DNA of 64,000 nucleotides from NCBI RefSeq assembly GCF_040958095.1, contig NC_091165.1, forward strand, positions 30,260,592 through 30,324,591. Direction: 5' to 3'. Both the position numbers and the translations under genes were made by a program. The stretch is from Procambarus clarkii. Lineage: Eukaryota; Arthropoda; Malacostraca; Decapoda; Cambaridae. How positions within the stretch are numbered: position 1 is the stretch's first letter; each line of letters begins with the position of its first letter. The notes under the pieces were generated by a model, which was given only the letters and a program-made list of their open reading frames with translations, searched no databases and was not told the DNA's origin. This document shows positions 20,170 through 31,110 of this stretch, piece by piece.

Positions 20170-21511
20170 GTGTAGGTCCCCTTCAACTGTGCCTTTGCCT
20201 GTTACGTTACCACTGCTTGTCCGCCTCTGCCCACCCTTACTGCCTTAAATCAATTTACATAAACCAGTCCAGAACCACTACAAAACGCTCACGAGGAAAA
20301 CCATTGATGATCGAGGAACACGGGATGGGGCCCGAAAGGCGGACGACTGGACTCATGCCCACCGTGAGATGGACTCTGGGGAGGCGACCTACATGCTTCT
20401 AAGTTGCCACCGCCCCTCCACACCGTAGGGCTCACCACAACGACAACGACCAACACGGGGTTGACCCTGGGGAGTCGGCCTCGGTGTAGACAGCGTTCAC
20501 TTTCCCACACCCGGCCTGGGGCCAGCCTTCCATGACTGGTCTCTGTGAGGGCGGGCTCCAGCGACGAAGATATACACGGGTTCGACCAGTCATTCGTCAT
20601 GGTGCACAGCAGTCCCTGCCTGGGTGTACAAACCCTGCAGTATGTACTCCTCACAAGGGCACTGTTTAGTGGGCTATCTCGCCCCTCTACGCCCCATGGC
20701 TCGTCATGATGGCGCTCCGTCGGCCCCACAAAGGAAGCTGTCTCAGTTTGCAGCATCTGCCTAGTAGACCCGGATTGGTACCTTTTTCAGTCAGGGGATC
20801 CTGACTGTTTTTTAACGGCCTCTCCGGGCATACGGGCACGGTTATGGACACAGTAGCGAGCTGTCATATTCCTAGTTATAGCGGCCAGCTGCCGCTCGCC
20901 CTTCGAGGGTGGGGGTTCCGCGCCACTGGCCCTCACGGGATTGGGGCTGCTCCGACGGAACCCCCAAAGCCAAGACATATTAACAAGAATTGTCATTAGT
21001 GTAAATGCCAATAAAGCAACTTTCAGTTACTAATTATAGATCTAACGATTAATTGTAATTGAGTTATACACTATCATTATAATGGCTATTCTCTAATATT
21101 ATTTCAGGATAATTCACTAATCTATATTAGTCACATAATTAATTATTATCCACTTAAACTATCTATTTTAGTCGCCATAATTAGCTATTATGCTTCGTCA
21201 TAATTAATGTTTATTATTATAATTAATTATTTATTAATTATTAAAATAAACAAGTCCCCCACTGTGCGCATTTTCTTCCAACCGCAGAAATCAAGATAAT
21301 CCAGGAGGGTGAAGAAATGGTAAAGAGAATGGCAATGGTGAACAGTAGTAACACACTTAAGAATTATTCAATAATAAATACAAATTCGTTCTTATTACGT
21401 ACACTACTTATTTCCTTATTTCTATAGTTATCTATAAGTTGACACTCTAATACATAATGTTCTAAGGTGTGGGCGTGTGGCATACTACATAATTTACACT
21501 CCTTATCTTTT
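20170..21511. other. GC-rich then AT-rich unassigned block, no gene
   Basis: 20170-20990 is GC-rich without recognisable domains; the minus-strand frame 20289-20756 is long, but its composition and lack of motifs argue against a gene. 21000-21260 is AT-rich with taattatta runs and ends in ataaacaagtc (21246-21256), paralleling 17340-17480. 21260-21511 shows nothing identifiable. Confidence 0.45.
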
Positions 21512-21590
21512 TCAAAAATCAAATCAAATCAAATCAAATCAAATGTTTATTCAGGTAAAAGTACATACATGGAAGATTTATGGCTTTATG
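21512..21590 (-). mobile_element. LINE 3' tail fragment with (atcaa)n
   Basis: Five to six repeats of atcaa (21514-21544), then atgtttattcaggtaaaagt and acatacatgg: the reversed end of a family-A-like LINE (cf. 24010). Only the last ~80 bp are present. Confidence 0.7.
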
Positions 21591-21599
21591 CATGGAAAG

Positions 21600-23380
21600 A
21601 GTGTACATCACTGTATTACCACATTCCTCACCCTGCATACTGATAGGTCATACACCACTTTTTTAGATCTTAAGTCAAGTCAGCCTTTGACATTGCTAAC
21701 CCACACGTCATTCTGAACGAACTTGCTAAAATGAATGTTGGAGGATGGCTACTACAGTGAATAAGAGGCTATCTATCCAACAGGAAGTCATCTGTACTGT
21801 TCCAAGGGCATAGGAGTGTAACGAGAGATTTTGAACTTGGCACTCCACAGGGAGGTGTCCTCAGTCCTACTCTGTTCAATGTGTTAATCAATGCACTTTT
21901 AAACTCAGTAACCAGAAGGCCCAGCGAACACATCATTAGCTATGCGGATGATATACTGATCCACACCAATGAGTATACCAACACCCAAAATGTTCTGAAC
22001 TCTGTATTGCACACATGTCAGGAACTAGGCTTAGTCATCGCAGTAGAGAAAACAAAAATCCTGAACCGATGCCCACCCAGACGGCGTGGGGCCATTCGCA
22101 AAATGCAGTTGCATGATATGGCTCTCTGCTCGACTATGTAACCAGATACAAATACCTTGGTCTTGAAGTTCCACTGTCCCGCAATGTTGTAGCCAGACTG
22201 GGTCGCCAATGTAGAGAGAGGCTCCGTGCTCTTAAGGCTGTGGCAGGCTACCATCCAAGCTATGGCGCAAATGTGAGAATTGTCAAAATGATGTATCTCT
22301 CATATATTAGGTCTCTGATTGATTATGCTGCACCCATGCTTGCTCTAGTGCCTGAGAGAATGCTTGGAGGGCTGGAAAAGATGCAAAACGAAGCCATGAG
22401 GATTATCCTCGGATGCCCCCGTACAACTAAATTACTAAACATGAGGAAGGAACTGAATATTTCATGTGTAAGTGATCGTATCACTGAAATTAATGCTTTA
22501 ATTGGTATCAGGATGCTTAGGTTAACCCACCCTAACTCCTGCACTGAAGCCCTCCAAGCCTTCTTCGTTGAAGGTCAGCATCCCTCCAAATGGATTACCG
22601 AAACTGCCAATGTGCTCAATATGTATAACTTTCATCACCCCTACCAAGAGAGACAACAACAACACTTTCCTGCCCCATGGGAGATCACGCCTTTCCAAAT
22701 TACTGTCCCCTCTTTCCCACCCAAGAAGCTGATTAAAGAACAAGCCTTGCTTCGACAAGAAGCAAAGTACAATGCCTTAAGCCAAATTGATGCTTTAGTC
22801 AGAGAGCGCTCCCTTTCCCAGATTATTTACACTGATGGATCCTTGCATCAGTCCCATGGTGCAGCTGGAAGTGCAATTGTTGTGACAGGGAGAGATGGTT
22901 CCTTCTCCCATGAGTGTGGAGCGCGTCTCAGTAACCAGGCCTCCACTCTTCAAACAGAATTGGTTGCCATAATCCTTGCAGTCGAGCTCGTATATGAATC
23001 CAAAGTTGACACGCTAATTGTAAGTGACTCCTTGTCATCCTTGACTGCCCTCAGCTTCCCAAGGCATAACTCTATTGCTTTGAGATGTATTTTTTCTTGT
23101 CTCAATAAACACCAGTTACTCCATCTATCATCATTCTATTATGCAGGAAGTACCGCACGTCTATGGGTCATCCAATAATGTTAGCAGACTTCTAGATGTT
23201 ACCACTGCTAGGCTTAGGCTCGGCTACAAGTACCTCTGGGAATTTGTAACATCTGCTGATGTAGATTTGACTAAGTGTAAACTCTGTCAGCTGAACTATT
23301 CACATACTTTGCGTCATTATATAATGGAATGTGAAAAAATCGCGGAATTTAGAGATAACACCATCAATAGTGTCCAATAA
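21600..23380 (+). pseudogene. Pol (RT + RNase H) of I-like LINE I-4, broken
   Basis: RT: FLDLKS near 21665 (motif A, damaged), GTPQGGVLSPTLFNVLINAL (21836-21898), ISYADDILIH (21937-21966). A frameshift near 22140 leads to the main 312-codon frame 22240-23178, with the thumb/linker and then RNase H: IIYTDGSLHQSHGAAGS, TLQTELVAIILAVE and TLIVSDSLSSLTAL. The last RNase H motif (PSHxGI) is eroded (VPHVYGSSNN), which also needs a frameshift at about 23145. The C-terminal zinc motif CKLCQ...HTLRHYIMEC lies at 23278-23331. Endonuclease and gag are absent. Motif B is nearly the same as in I-1, so the two are close relatives. Confidence 0.87.
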
Positions 23381-23907
23381 ATGTGTAAGTACTTCATTCA
23401 TAATGATGTGCTGCCCGAAATCTTAGCGAAGTATTCAAAATTTGCTTACTGTAAGTAATGCATGCACATGACTGTAAAACTGCCGCCCAGTTGGGTGGGT
23501 GTGGAGCAAGACTAGTAACTGTGTGACTCACCATAGATGTAAAGTGCCTTGTATAGTGACTGTTGTGAGCCTGTTGTTGAATCACTTGTGACACAAAAGA
23601 TTATTGATGTGTGTGTTTGTGTGGGTGATTAAATATGTATGTGTATGTATATATGTATACGTATGTATATGTACATGTATGCATGAGTACCTCATGCATA
23701 CATGTACATGTATATATTTTTTATAACATTAATAGTTTTGTAACTAGCGTCAAAAGATTGTTATTTGCTTAGCTAAACGAACTAGAGGGGTTCAGTTCCT
23801 GAACCGATTATGTGCCTCTGTAATCCTTTACACCACCGCCCACGGGATGGGTATGGGGTGCATAATAAAGAAAGAAATTGAATTCAATAAACATACTTGA
23901 AGTTGAA
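23381..23907 (+). other. 3' UTR of I-4 and simple repeat region
   Basis: Non-coding. It contains a (GTAT)n-rich stretch at 23612-23720 with a strong inverted repeat (19-bp arms 23669-23687 and 23691-23709, loop tac). Near 23865-23900 is an A-rich end with aataaagaaagaaattgaat that probably marks the I-4 tail. Confidence 0.55.
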
Positions 23908-24056
23908 CGTGGCCGAAACGCTGGACATATTAGTGGCTTCAGGTATTGTATGTACTAGCTCTATCTATAAATCCAACATTATATTTGTAACTCATCTTCT
24001 ATGTATGTACTTTTACCTGAATAAACATTTTTATTTTTTTTTATTTTTTTTTTAAA
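23908..24056 (+). mobile_element. Family-A-like LINE 3' terminal fragment
   Basis: Contains ccgaaacgctggacatatta and ggtattgtatgtactagctc, then gaataaacattt and a poly-T-rich tail at 24030-24053. Only the 3' UTR is present, no coding sequence. Confidence 0.75.
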
Positions 24057-24231
24057 CTAGTGTGCTATTAGGCACTTAACCATTGAAAGTGATTAAGATG
24101 CTTTTACAAGTTCAGGTTATAGTTACTTCACATACATTGTATACTTGATACATTACAATGGTCAATCTTGGATACAAGTGCAATATATTATCAACTGGTC
24201 CAGTATTCGTATAGTATTTGCAGAATTACAG
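24057..24231. other. Unassigned spacer between repeats
   Basis: Short AT-rich sequence between a LINE tail and a SINE fragment. I see no gene or repeat in it. Confidence 0.4.
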
Positions 24232-24412
24232 AATTCGGGGGAGGATTGACTGGGCACTATTCCTTAACTGTAGCCTCTGTTCACCCAGCAGTGTTGTTAA
24301 ACGATTTGGGGGGTTGTTTTCCGGGGAAAATTAAGATTAATAAGGCTCTGCCTGAACCGCTATGCGTGCGTGTAGGGTTTACAAGAATGTAAGAACTCTT
24401 GGATATGTAAAT
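24232..24412 (+). mobile_element. tRNA-SINE fragment, copy S2
   Basis: Plus-strand body and tail of the S1 family (ttccttaactgtagcctctg, then gaaccgctatgcgtgcgt and aagaatgtaagaactcttgg), ending in aaataaataac. The tRNA head is missing, so it is 5'-truncated and diverged. Confidence 0.75.
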
Positions 24413-24440
24413 AAATAACAAAATAGAAAATAATGAGGTA

Positions 24441-24578
24441 GGAGTTGGCCCAAAACGCAGTGCGTCTTAGTGACTTTAGGCATTATACATACTAGCTCTT
24501 TCTAGAAATCCAACAATATGTTTTTAACTCATCATGTATGTACTTTTACTTGCATAAACCTTTGATTTGATTTGCTCG
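24441..24578 (+). mobile_element. Family-A-like LINE 3' terminal fragment
   Basis: Contains ccaaaacgcagtgcgtctta, gcattatacatactagctct and a (tttga)-type tail at 24563-24577. Diverged 3' UTR only. Confidence 0.7.
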
Positions 24579-24960
24579 AGTGTGGAGGAGAGGAGGAGAT
24601 AAGGGATCTGGTCGCGCTGTGAGGGCGGCGGGAGCGGGTTGCGGGGCGGGCAGGAGGATGGGATCCTCCTGGCCGCCGGGTCCGCCGCCTCCCTCAGGTA
24701 AGACAACTGCCCCCCAACACGCCGCCACACTTGACCAATATCCCTGGGTCAGCCCGCGACGGTCCTCCCCCACACCCCGGCAGGCACCGCCCCATGAAGA
24801 GCGGCACGAGTTGAGTGGCAGGAGGGGGTCGTGGCGGGAGCGGAGGAGTGTGTCGTGCGGTAATAAAAGCTTCCAAAAGTGTTGTGGAGTGCGAGTGTGG
24901 ATTTGATGGCCGGCAGGGGTAAGTTGTTTACACCGAGACCCCCCTACAGAAGTGCAAGAC
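24579..24960 (+). promoter_or_regulatory. CpG-rich patch with two ATG + splice-donor arrangements (candidate host first exons)
   Basis: GC- and CpG-rich sequence unlike the surrounding AT-rich DNA and not matching any repeat in the window. Two candidate coding starts are followed by consensus donors on the plus strand: ATG 24658 with 13 codons (MGSSWPPGPPPPS) to ctcag|gtaaga at 24697, and ATG 24906 with four codons to caggg|gtaagt at 24918. This is the layout of alternative first exons under a CpG-island-like promoter. Neither peptide is recognised. The open minus-strand frame (24546-25007) looks like a composition effect. Confidence 0.35.
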
Positions 24961-25147
24961 GGACCTGCCTCCTCACTCTCCCTGTGGTACTCAGTTACAT
25001 CCTTCAAAAAAAAAACACTGCCTGCTGACTCTTTAGTGGTGTAGACTAACCCTTTTAACTCGCTCCAATGCCTAGAATGAGCAGGAAATCGTCATACACT
25101 TACCATGGACTCAATGAAGGTGGGTTGGTGGTGGTTGTGGTGGCTGC

Positions 25148-25325
25148 AGGCTAGCCTAAGCCTCCCTAGTTTACCTCGAGCTGAGGTAGCCCGAGCCTAC
25201 CTGGTTTACCTCAAACTGAGGTAACCTAAGCTTCCCTAGTTTACCTCAAACTGAGGTAGCCCAGGCCTCCTTACATTACCTCAAACTGAGGTAACTTAAG
25301 CCTCCCTAGTTTACCTCAGCCTCCT
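25148..25325. repeat. ~44-bp tandem repeat, each unit a hairpin
   Basis: About four and a half units of gcctccctagtttacctcaa plus actgaggtaacctaag-like sequence. Each unit holds the inverted repeat ttacctca aac tgaggtaa. The first unit has gag in place of aaa around the loop, with the stem kept. Confidence 0.85.
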
Positions 25326-25639
25326 TCACACTTTGTCAAGATTTCCATATATTTCTGCTTTAAAATGGCTAAGGTAATGTTTAGAATTTTACTTAATTTT
25401 GCGATAAAATATAAGAAAGTGACAATTTTTCCTGGGCCATAATTGAGCAGAACTTCTGTTGTCGTCCTCGGCTGTGTGACTCGAGCAGCTCGTAGTCTCT
25501 GCTTGTTAGGCTTCAAATTACATTCAGGGGGAGGGGGGGGGGGCCATACCTTAAAGTGTAAAGTGGTGCATTACGTACTGTTGTGGTTGGTGTCGGCGTT
25601 ATGGCTGCTGTAAGGAAAGTTCTGTAATGGTTCTGAAGA

Positions 25640-25815
25640 TGATCGAGTATGGTGTGTCCTTTCCAACATTTTGGGGAAACGAAAACATAACTTCATGTCA
25701 AAATCCAACTGGAAAAAATGATTACGGAAAAATGAGGGGACGTTTGACAGTCTGCCAACTTCCCGTCAGTCCCGGCCAAGACCACTGGAGGGAGAGGGCT
25801 GCCCTTGGGTAAATA
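25640..25815 (+). repeat. Dispersed repeat R1, copy 1
   Basis: Segment with aaaatccaactggaaaaaat, then gacagtctgccaacttcc and gcccttgggtaaat. Related sequences in the same order occur at 33116-33310 and 45575-45762, so this is a moderately diverged interspersed repeat of about 170-200 bp. Non-coding; class unknown. Confidence 0.6.
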
Positions 25816-27093
25816 TCGCTGCCTGATCAAGCTAAACTTAACCTAATTCATACTGTACACTTGCCCCAAAGTAAAAGGCCAAAAACTTTCATAAAGAGGC
25901 TATCAAGTTTAGTTTACCTGTACTGTACTTGGTTTCAAGAATAATACTCTGCAAGTCAAGCCTGGAGCTAGGCATTTCTAGTGATAACCGTCTCCATCAG
26001 GCTGTTGCTTGCAGCAGCCTGATGGCCCACAGGCCCAAACGCCCACAGGCCCAAACGCCCACAGGCCCAAAGGCCCACAGGCCCAAAGGCCCACAGGTCT
26101 GCTGGTCTGCTGGTCTGCAGGCCCACACATCCTCTATAATCTAGTTGATCTGCCTCCTGAAAATGTTATGCTCATTACAATAATGAAGGCTGGTGCTGTT
26201 AGAGAAAGGCAATAGACAGGGCTTAAGGTTCAAGTCCTTCATTAGTTAGTGAAAATGGTCGAGTAATGAGAGGTCCGACTGCACTCTCAAGGAATATGGT
26301 CGGTACATGTGTGTCCACATTGGGTCTGGGAGCCTCAGAAAAAACATCTGTGCTACAGCAAACGCTTTCTCATAGTGTGCTCTAGTACATCCATAACCCT
26401 TTTAGGGTGAATCACGGCAAGTCGGAACAATTGAGGGCTGAAAGAATATGCTCTGATGAACAATTTATTACAAAATATTTTATGAATTTTTGCTATGTTT
26501 TTCTTCAATATTCACTAAACGGTTCGTAGTACAGTTCTTTAGTCTGTTACTTTGTTGTTGCCAGAGCCGTCATGAGTGAATGTGTCGCAGCCTTGTGTTC
26601 TCCCTCTATGGTTGTGTGCAACAATCTCTTGTTACTGTTTTTAATGTTTTTCATCTGTTTTCTTTGGATATTTCATCATTTAAGAGTTGAAGAGATGTCT
26701 ACAAGCAGGAATCTTTAGGCCAATATAATGCAAAGCCAGTAACACCCGTAGCATTGTGCAGACTCTTTGTTCCCTCGCAACCCATTGCCCCTTTTTGTAT
26801 ATAAATAAAGACAAAATATAAACAAAATGGTGTTGCTTAGGCTATAACTAATTTATGCAGTAGTACAGCACAGTGATGTTTTTCCATTGCAAATAATACT
26901 ACTGTACTGTATACTCACATTTTGTAAGCATGCAGGCATGTGGTCTGTGGTCCAGGGATTATTCACCCTGTGGAAAAGTATACGAACTATTCACATTAAG
27001 TTAAAATAAGTGTGCTTTGGATAAACTGACTTGGTAATGATTACTCTACTAGAAAGGATGCAGTATGGTAGTACTGTATTGCTCAATAAGCCA
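25816..27093. other. Mostly unique AT-rich DNA with one minisatellite
   Basis: At 26023-26127 there are four to five copies of a 16-bp unit (cccacaggcccaaacg or ...aaagg), then three copies of tctgctgg. The remainder shows no supported gene, only short unassigned ORFs. It may be intron or intergenic sequence downstream of the CpG-rich patch. Confidence 0.5.
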
Positions 27094-27429
27094 CAAATAA
27101 ATAAATAAATAAATAAATAAATGTTTATTTAGGTAAGGTACATACATCAAGAAATTTTTACAAAGATTGGTGGACTTATAGATAGAGCTAGTACATACAA
27201 TGCCTAAAGCCACTATTACGCAAAGCGTTTCGGGCATGAAAAACTTGAATGACTAAAGCTTAATACTAATTGAGCATAAAGAGTAAAATGAAAACATGAA
27301 ATGAAAACATAGCTGAAAAAGCAGCACAAATACAATTCTGTCGACAAACAGCGCTCTTTAAAAAAAAAAGACATTGGTTGACAATAGAGGGGTAAGGTAG
27401 GTTACAGGGAATTTATTAGGTGTAGCTTC

Positions 27430-29213
27430 GTTTTTATCTTAAACTGGTTGAGAGAGGTACAGTCTTTAACATGATTGGGAAGGTCATTCCTCATTCTGGG
27501 TCCCTTGATTTGTAGAGCATTTCTAGTTTAAGTCGTACTCTAGGAATATCAAAACTGTATTTATTTCTGGTGTGGTGTTCATGGGTTCTGTTACAACCTT
27601 CTATGAAGCTTTTGAGGTCAGGATTGGCATTACAGTTTAGCGTTTTATATATGTATAATACACATGAGAGAATGTGCAGTGACTTAATGTCTAACATATT
27701 CAGAGATTTGAGTAGGGGTACCGAGTGATGTCTGGGGCCAGAGTTGGATATTGTCCTAATAGCAGCTTTGTGTTGAGTAATTAGAGGACGTAAATGATTT
27801 TGGGTAGTAGAGCCCCAAGCACAAATACCATAGTTGAGATATGGATACAGTAGATAAGGGAGTAATAGAGAGTCACCAGGGCAGGGCGGGGTACATAATA
27901 TCTGATCTTAGAATGCCAACAGTTTTTGAAACTTTTTTTGATATATTTAGAAAGTGTCCCTGGAAATTCGGCTTGTGGTCAATGAGAATGCCAAGGAATT
28001 TGCCATCTAATTTGTTACAAATTTGGGTATTGTTTATTTTGAGATTTATTTGATTAGAGGATTTATTGCCAAACAGAATATAGAAAGTTTTGTCAATGTT
28101 AAGGGTGAGTTTGTTGGCAGTTAGCCAAAGATGGACTTTATTTAGCTCAGTATTTACTGTGGCATTTAGAGCAAGGGGGTCAGGACTGGAGTAAATGAAG
28201 GTTGTGTCGTCAGCAAATAGAATTGGTTTGAGGTGTTGGGAGGCATTTGGAAGGTCATTAATGTAGATGAGAAAGAGGAGAGGGCCAAGTATGCTGCCCT
28301 GAGGAACACCAATGTTGATGGGTAGGGTGGGAGAAATTGAATTATTCACAGAAACATACTGGAGCCTGTCAGTAAGGTAGGATTTGAGGTATTGCAGGGA
28401 ATGTCCTCTGACTCCATAATGATGTAATTTAAGAAGGTTTTGGTAGTTGACAGTGTCAAAAGCTTTACGCAGGTCCACAAATAACCCAACAGGGAACTCA
28501 TTTTTATCAAGAGCTGTATGAATCGAGTTAAGCATACTAATAAGTGCATCGTTAGTGCTTTTTTTGTGTCTGAAGCCATATTGGCAAGGGCTAAGTATAT
28601 TGTGTTTGGCTAGATAAGAGTAAAGCTGCTTATAGATTAGTTTTTCAAAAATTTTTGACAAGTTTGGCAGGATTGATATAGGTCTGTAGTTGTTAACATC
28701 TGTGAGATCACCACATTTGTGGACAGGTGTTACTCTCGCTTTTTTTAGAATATCTGGAAAGGTTTGGAGTTCAAGTGACTTGTTGAAGAGCAATGCAATA
28801 GCAGGGGCTAAAGATCTGGAGGCTTTTTTGTAAATTAAAGTTGGTATCTCCTCAAGGGCACTAGACTTGGTTTTAAGGGAAAGGATTATCTCATTGACGT
28901 CAGTGGAATTAATAGGCTTTAGGTACAGAGACTGTGGATAGTTACCTGTAAGATAGCCCTTAACGTCAGTACTGGAAGATGGAATATCATTTGCAAGGGA
29001 AGTGACCCAATGGAAGAGAAGAACGTATTGAACTCAATAGCAGAATCAGAGGCTGAAAGCTGACCATCGTTATTGGACAGGAGTGTTGGTTTGTTATGTA
29101 AAGTCTTCTTCGATCCCAATATTTGTGAAATTGTGCTCCAAGTTTTTTTAATGTTGCTCTTTATTTGGGTAAACTTATCTTCGTAGTACAGCGTATTTAG
29201 TTTTGGCTCGTCT
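27430..29213 (-). pseudogene. ORF2 of copy A5: linker, RT and C-terminus
   Basis: The linker (TQIKSNIKKTWSTISQILGS, then SLYLKPINSTDVNEI) occurs in pieces. The main RT frame 27873-28793 has FVDLRKAFDTVNYQNL, GVPQGSILGPLLFLIYINDL and LFADDTTFIYSS. One codon is missing after QNLL compared with other copies. A deletion near 27908 (ILRSDIMYPALPW) shifts the frame. The C-terminal part continues at 27491-27697 (MLDIKSLHILSCVLYIYKTL) and beyond. The TGA-type breaks and shifts near 29000 (IGSLPLQMIF) rule out one intact protein. Confidence 0.87.
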
Positions 29214-30465
29214 AATTATCTTAGATAGCAATAATGAGTAATTCTTTGAGAATTCTTTGGAGACAATTCCTAACCTATACTTCTTCTCAAGGTCATGTTT
29301 TTTATTAATGGATTTAAGTATTCCCTTTGTAAGCCAGGGATTGTTAAGCCTTTTGGTTGTGACTTGTTTTGTAAGCATAGGACAGTGGGTGTTATATAGG
29401 CTAAGAGTTTTTTGAAGAAAAGATTGCACTGCTAGGTTGATGTCCCCTATGTTACCTAACTCGGACTCCCAGTTGACATTATCAGCAGCAGTTATAAAAT
29501 TGTCTATAGCAGTTTCATTGTGCAGTCTAAAACTTAACTCTCTTGACTCTAGAGGTGGTTTGCTAATGTTAGTTAAGATAAATGTGGGGTAATGGTCTGT
29601 AGTGCTATCGGTGATTATACCTGAAGTAAGCGGAGAGGTTATGTTTGTCCAGATGTGATCTAGAGTCGTGGCAGTGCTATCAGTGATTCTAATAGGTCTA
29701 GTGATTAAGGGTATGAGGAAGCAGGAATTCATACAGTTGAGGAAGCTAACAGCAGTAGGGTGTTCAGGCTCGCAGAAGTCAATATTAAAGTCCCCTGCGA
29801 TAATTGGATGGTTTTTGTTCAGTCTGTTATCAAGTATTAGATTTCTAAGGTTTGAGTTGAATTCGGACACATCAGTGTTAGGAATTCTATAGACTGCACC
29901 CACAGACAGGACAGACTCGGCACCCTTGACTCTGAAGCTGGCGAAGATATACTCCCCATAGCAGTCTCTAGTTCTAATTTCTTTTAAGCATGTTAGTTCT
30001 TGGTGGTAGTAAAGAGCAGTGCCACCACCTCTCTGAAGTTGACGACAGTTGTGAATTGCCGAGTAGTTAGGCATGTTAAAGAGTTGAGTAGTATCCTCTT
30101 TCAACCATATTTCAGTAAGTATAATAAGAGAATTTGTTGTCAATAGTTTCAATCAAGGCACTAACATCATCGAAGTGTTTACCTAGGGATCTAACGTTCA
30201 AGTTGATTACAGAGATATTGTGAGTATGAGTTACTACATTGTTTACATCATGTGCTGCAAAATATCTGCAATTTAGATCATTAAAGTGATGATTGTCATA
30301 GATAGTGGATAAGAGGTTTAGTTCTGGGTCTATACTTGTCTGCATAAAAAAGCTGGTTGCAGGAAAACAAGGCAAGAAAGGCAAATTACAAAGTAGAATT
30401 AAGCTATAAAAGGGGGAAAAATTTATAAACAATAATATACAAAACAAACACAATATGAACAACAA
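29175..30465 (-). pseudogene. ORF2 of copy A5: endonuclease domain
   Basis: EEP-type endonuclease of family A. N-terminal frame (30112-30465): HNISVINLNVRSLGKHFDD with the first catalytic Asn. After a frameshift near 30135 come LIILTEIWLKEDTTQ (Glu), GGGTALYYHQEL, VYRIPNTDVSEFN, HPIIAGDFNIDF (Asp, Asn), TTLDHIWTN and TTDHYPTF (Asp-His). The 325-codon frame 29175-30152 is otherwise intact and ends in AKTKYAVLRR after a further shift near 29215. It would nick the target DNA. ORF2 probably starts at or before 30465; the hydrophobic leader in the track frame is AT-rich spacer. Confidence 0.86.
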
Positions 30466-31025
30466 AAGAAAAAAATGAGGTAGCTTACAAGGGGCTTACA
30501 GGGGTACAATGGAGTAAGGGAGTATGGCGAGGCTAGGCAACCTAGGTAATAAATGAAATTAAAGAAAAAACATATAAACATGGACTATACAAAACAAAAG
30601 ATATAGAAATACAAAACAAAGATATAAACAAGACTATACAATACAAAAACAAATTGAGCAAAAAAAGAAAAAATGAGGTAGATTGCTTACAAGTACTCTC
30701 AGGTACACTGTAAGTAACAATTTGCAATTTGAGATACAAGCAAAGCCAGGGGTACAATGGAGCAAGGGAGTGTGGCGAGGCTAGGCAACCTAGGTAATAA
30801 ATGAAATCAAAGAAAAAGTTGAATAATAAACATAGGCTAATTTAAACTAATGATTATTAACTATAAATATTTCAGTTATGACTGTAATTAATAAGACCTG
30901 AAGAAATATTAATGCACTCAATTAAGTTCAGTAAATGACTAGTGAAGAGTAAGTTAAAAATTAAGTCAAAAAATGAAACAAGGAGACTTAGGATACCTAG
31001 CCCCACTAGTTGACAAGGGGGTTAA
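30466..31025 (-). other. Inter-ORF spacer of copy A5 with an internal direct repeat
   Basis: Non-coding, A-rich on the plus strand. A block of about 70 bp beginning ggggtacaatggag and containing ggctaggcaacctaggtaat occurs twice, at 30501-30570 and 30749-30818, with few differences. Nothing else is recognisable. Confidence 0.65.
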
Positions 31026-31110
31026 TTAAGTTAATTCATTGTGAGTGATAATATGGTGAGCCAAACCACATTGGGAGAGGAAAGTATTGAGGTTCTCTTC
31101 ATTAGCAATT
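31026..31110 (-). pseudogene. C-terminal end of family-A ORF1 (copy A5)
   Basis: Encodes TIANEENLNTFLSQCGLA and ends HNELT-stop at 31026. It joins the larger ORF1 part (KTAEGKMF at 31823) once the inserted fragment 31111-31822 is removed, with the shared motif attgtaaa at both junctions. This gives ORF1 a natural length of about 355-360 residues. Confidence 0.8.

Noticed and set aside
21000-21260. Centromeric or origin-like AT-rich element
   Set aside because: Only AT-richness supports it; no satellite periodicity or known motif.
24546-25007. 153-residue minus-strand ORF as a host gene
   Set aside because: No motif, Pro/Leu-rich from GC composition, and the plausible splice donors are on the plus strand.
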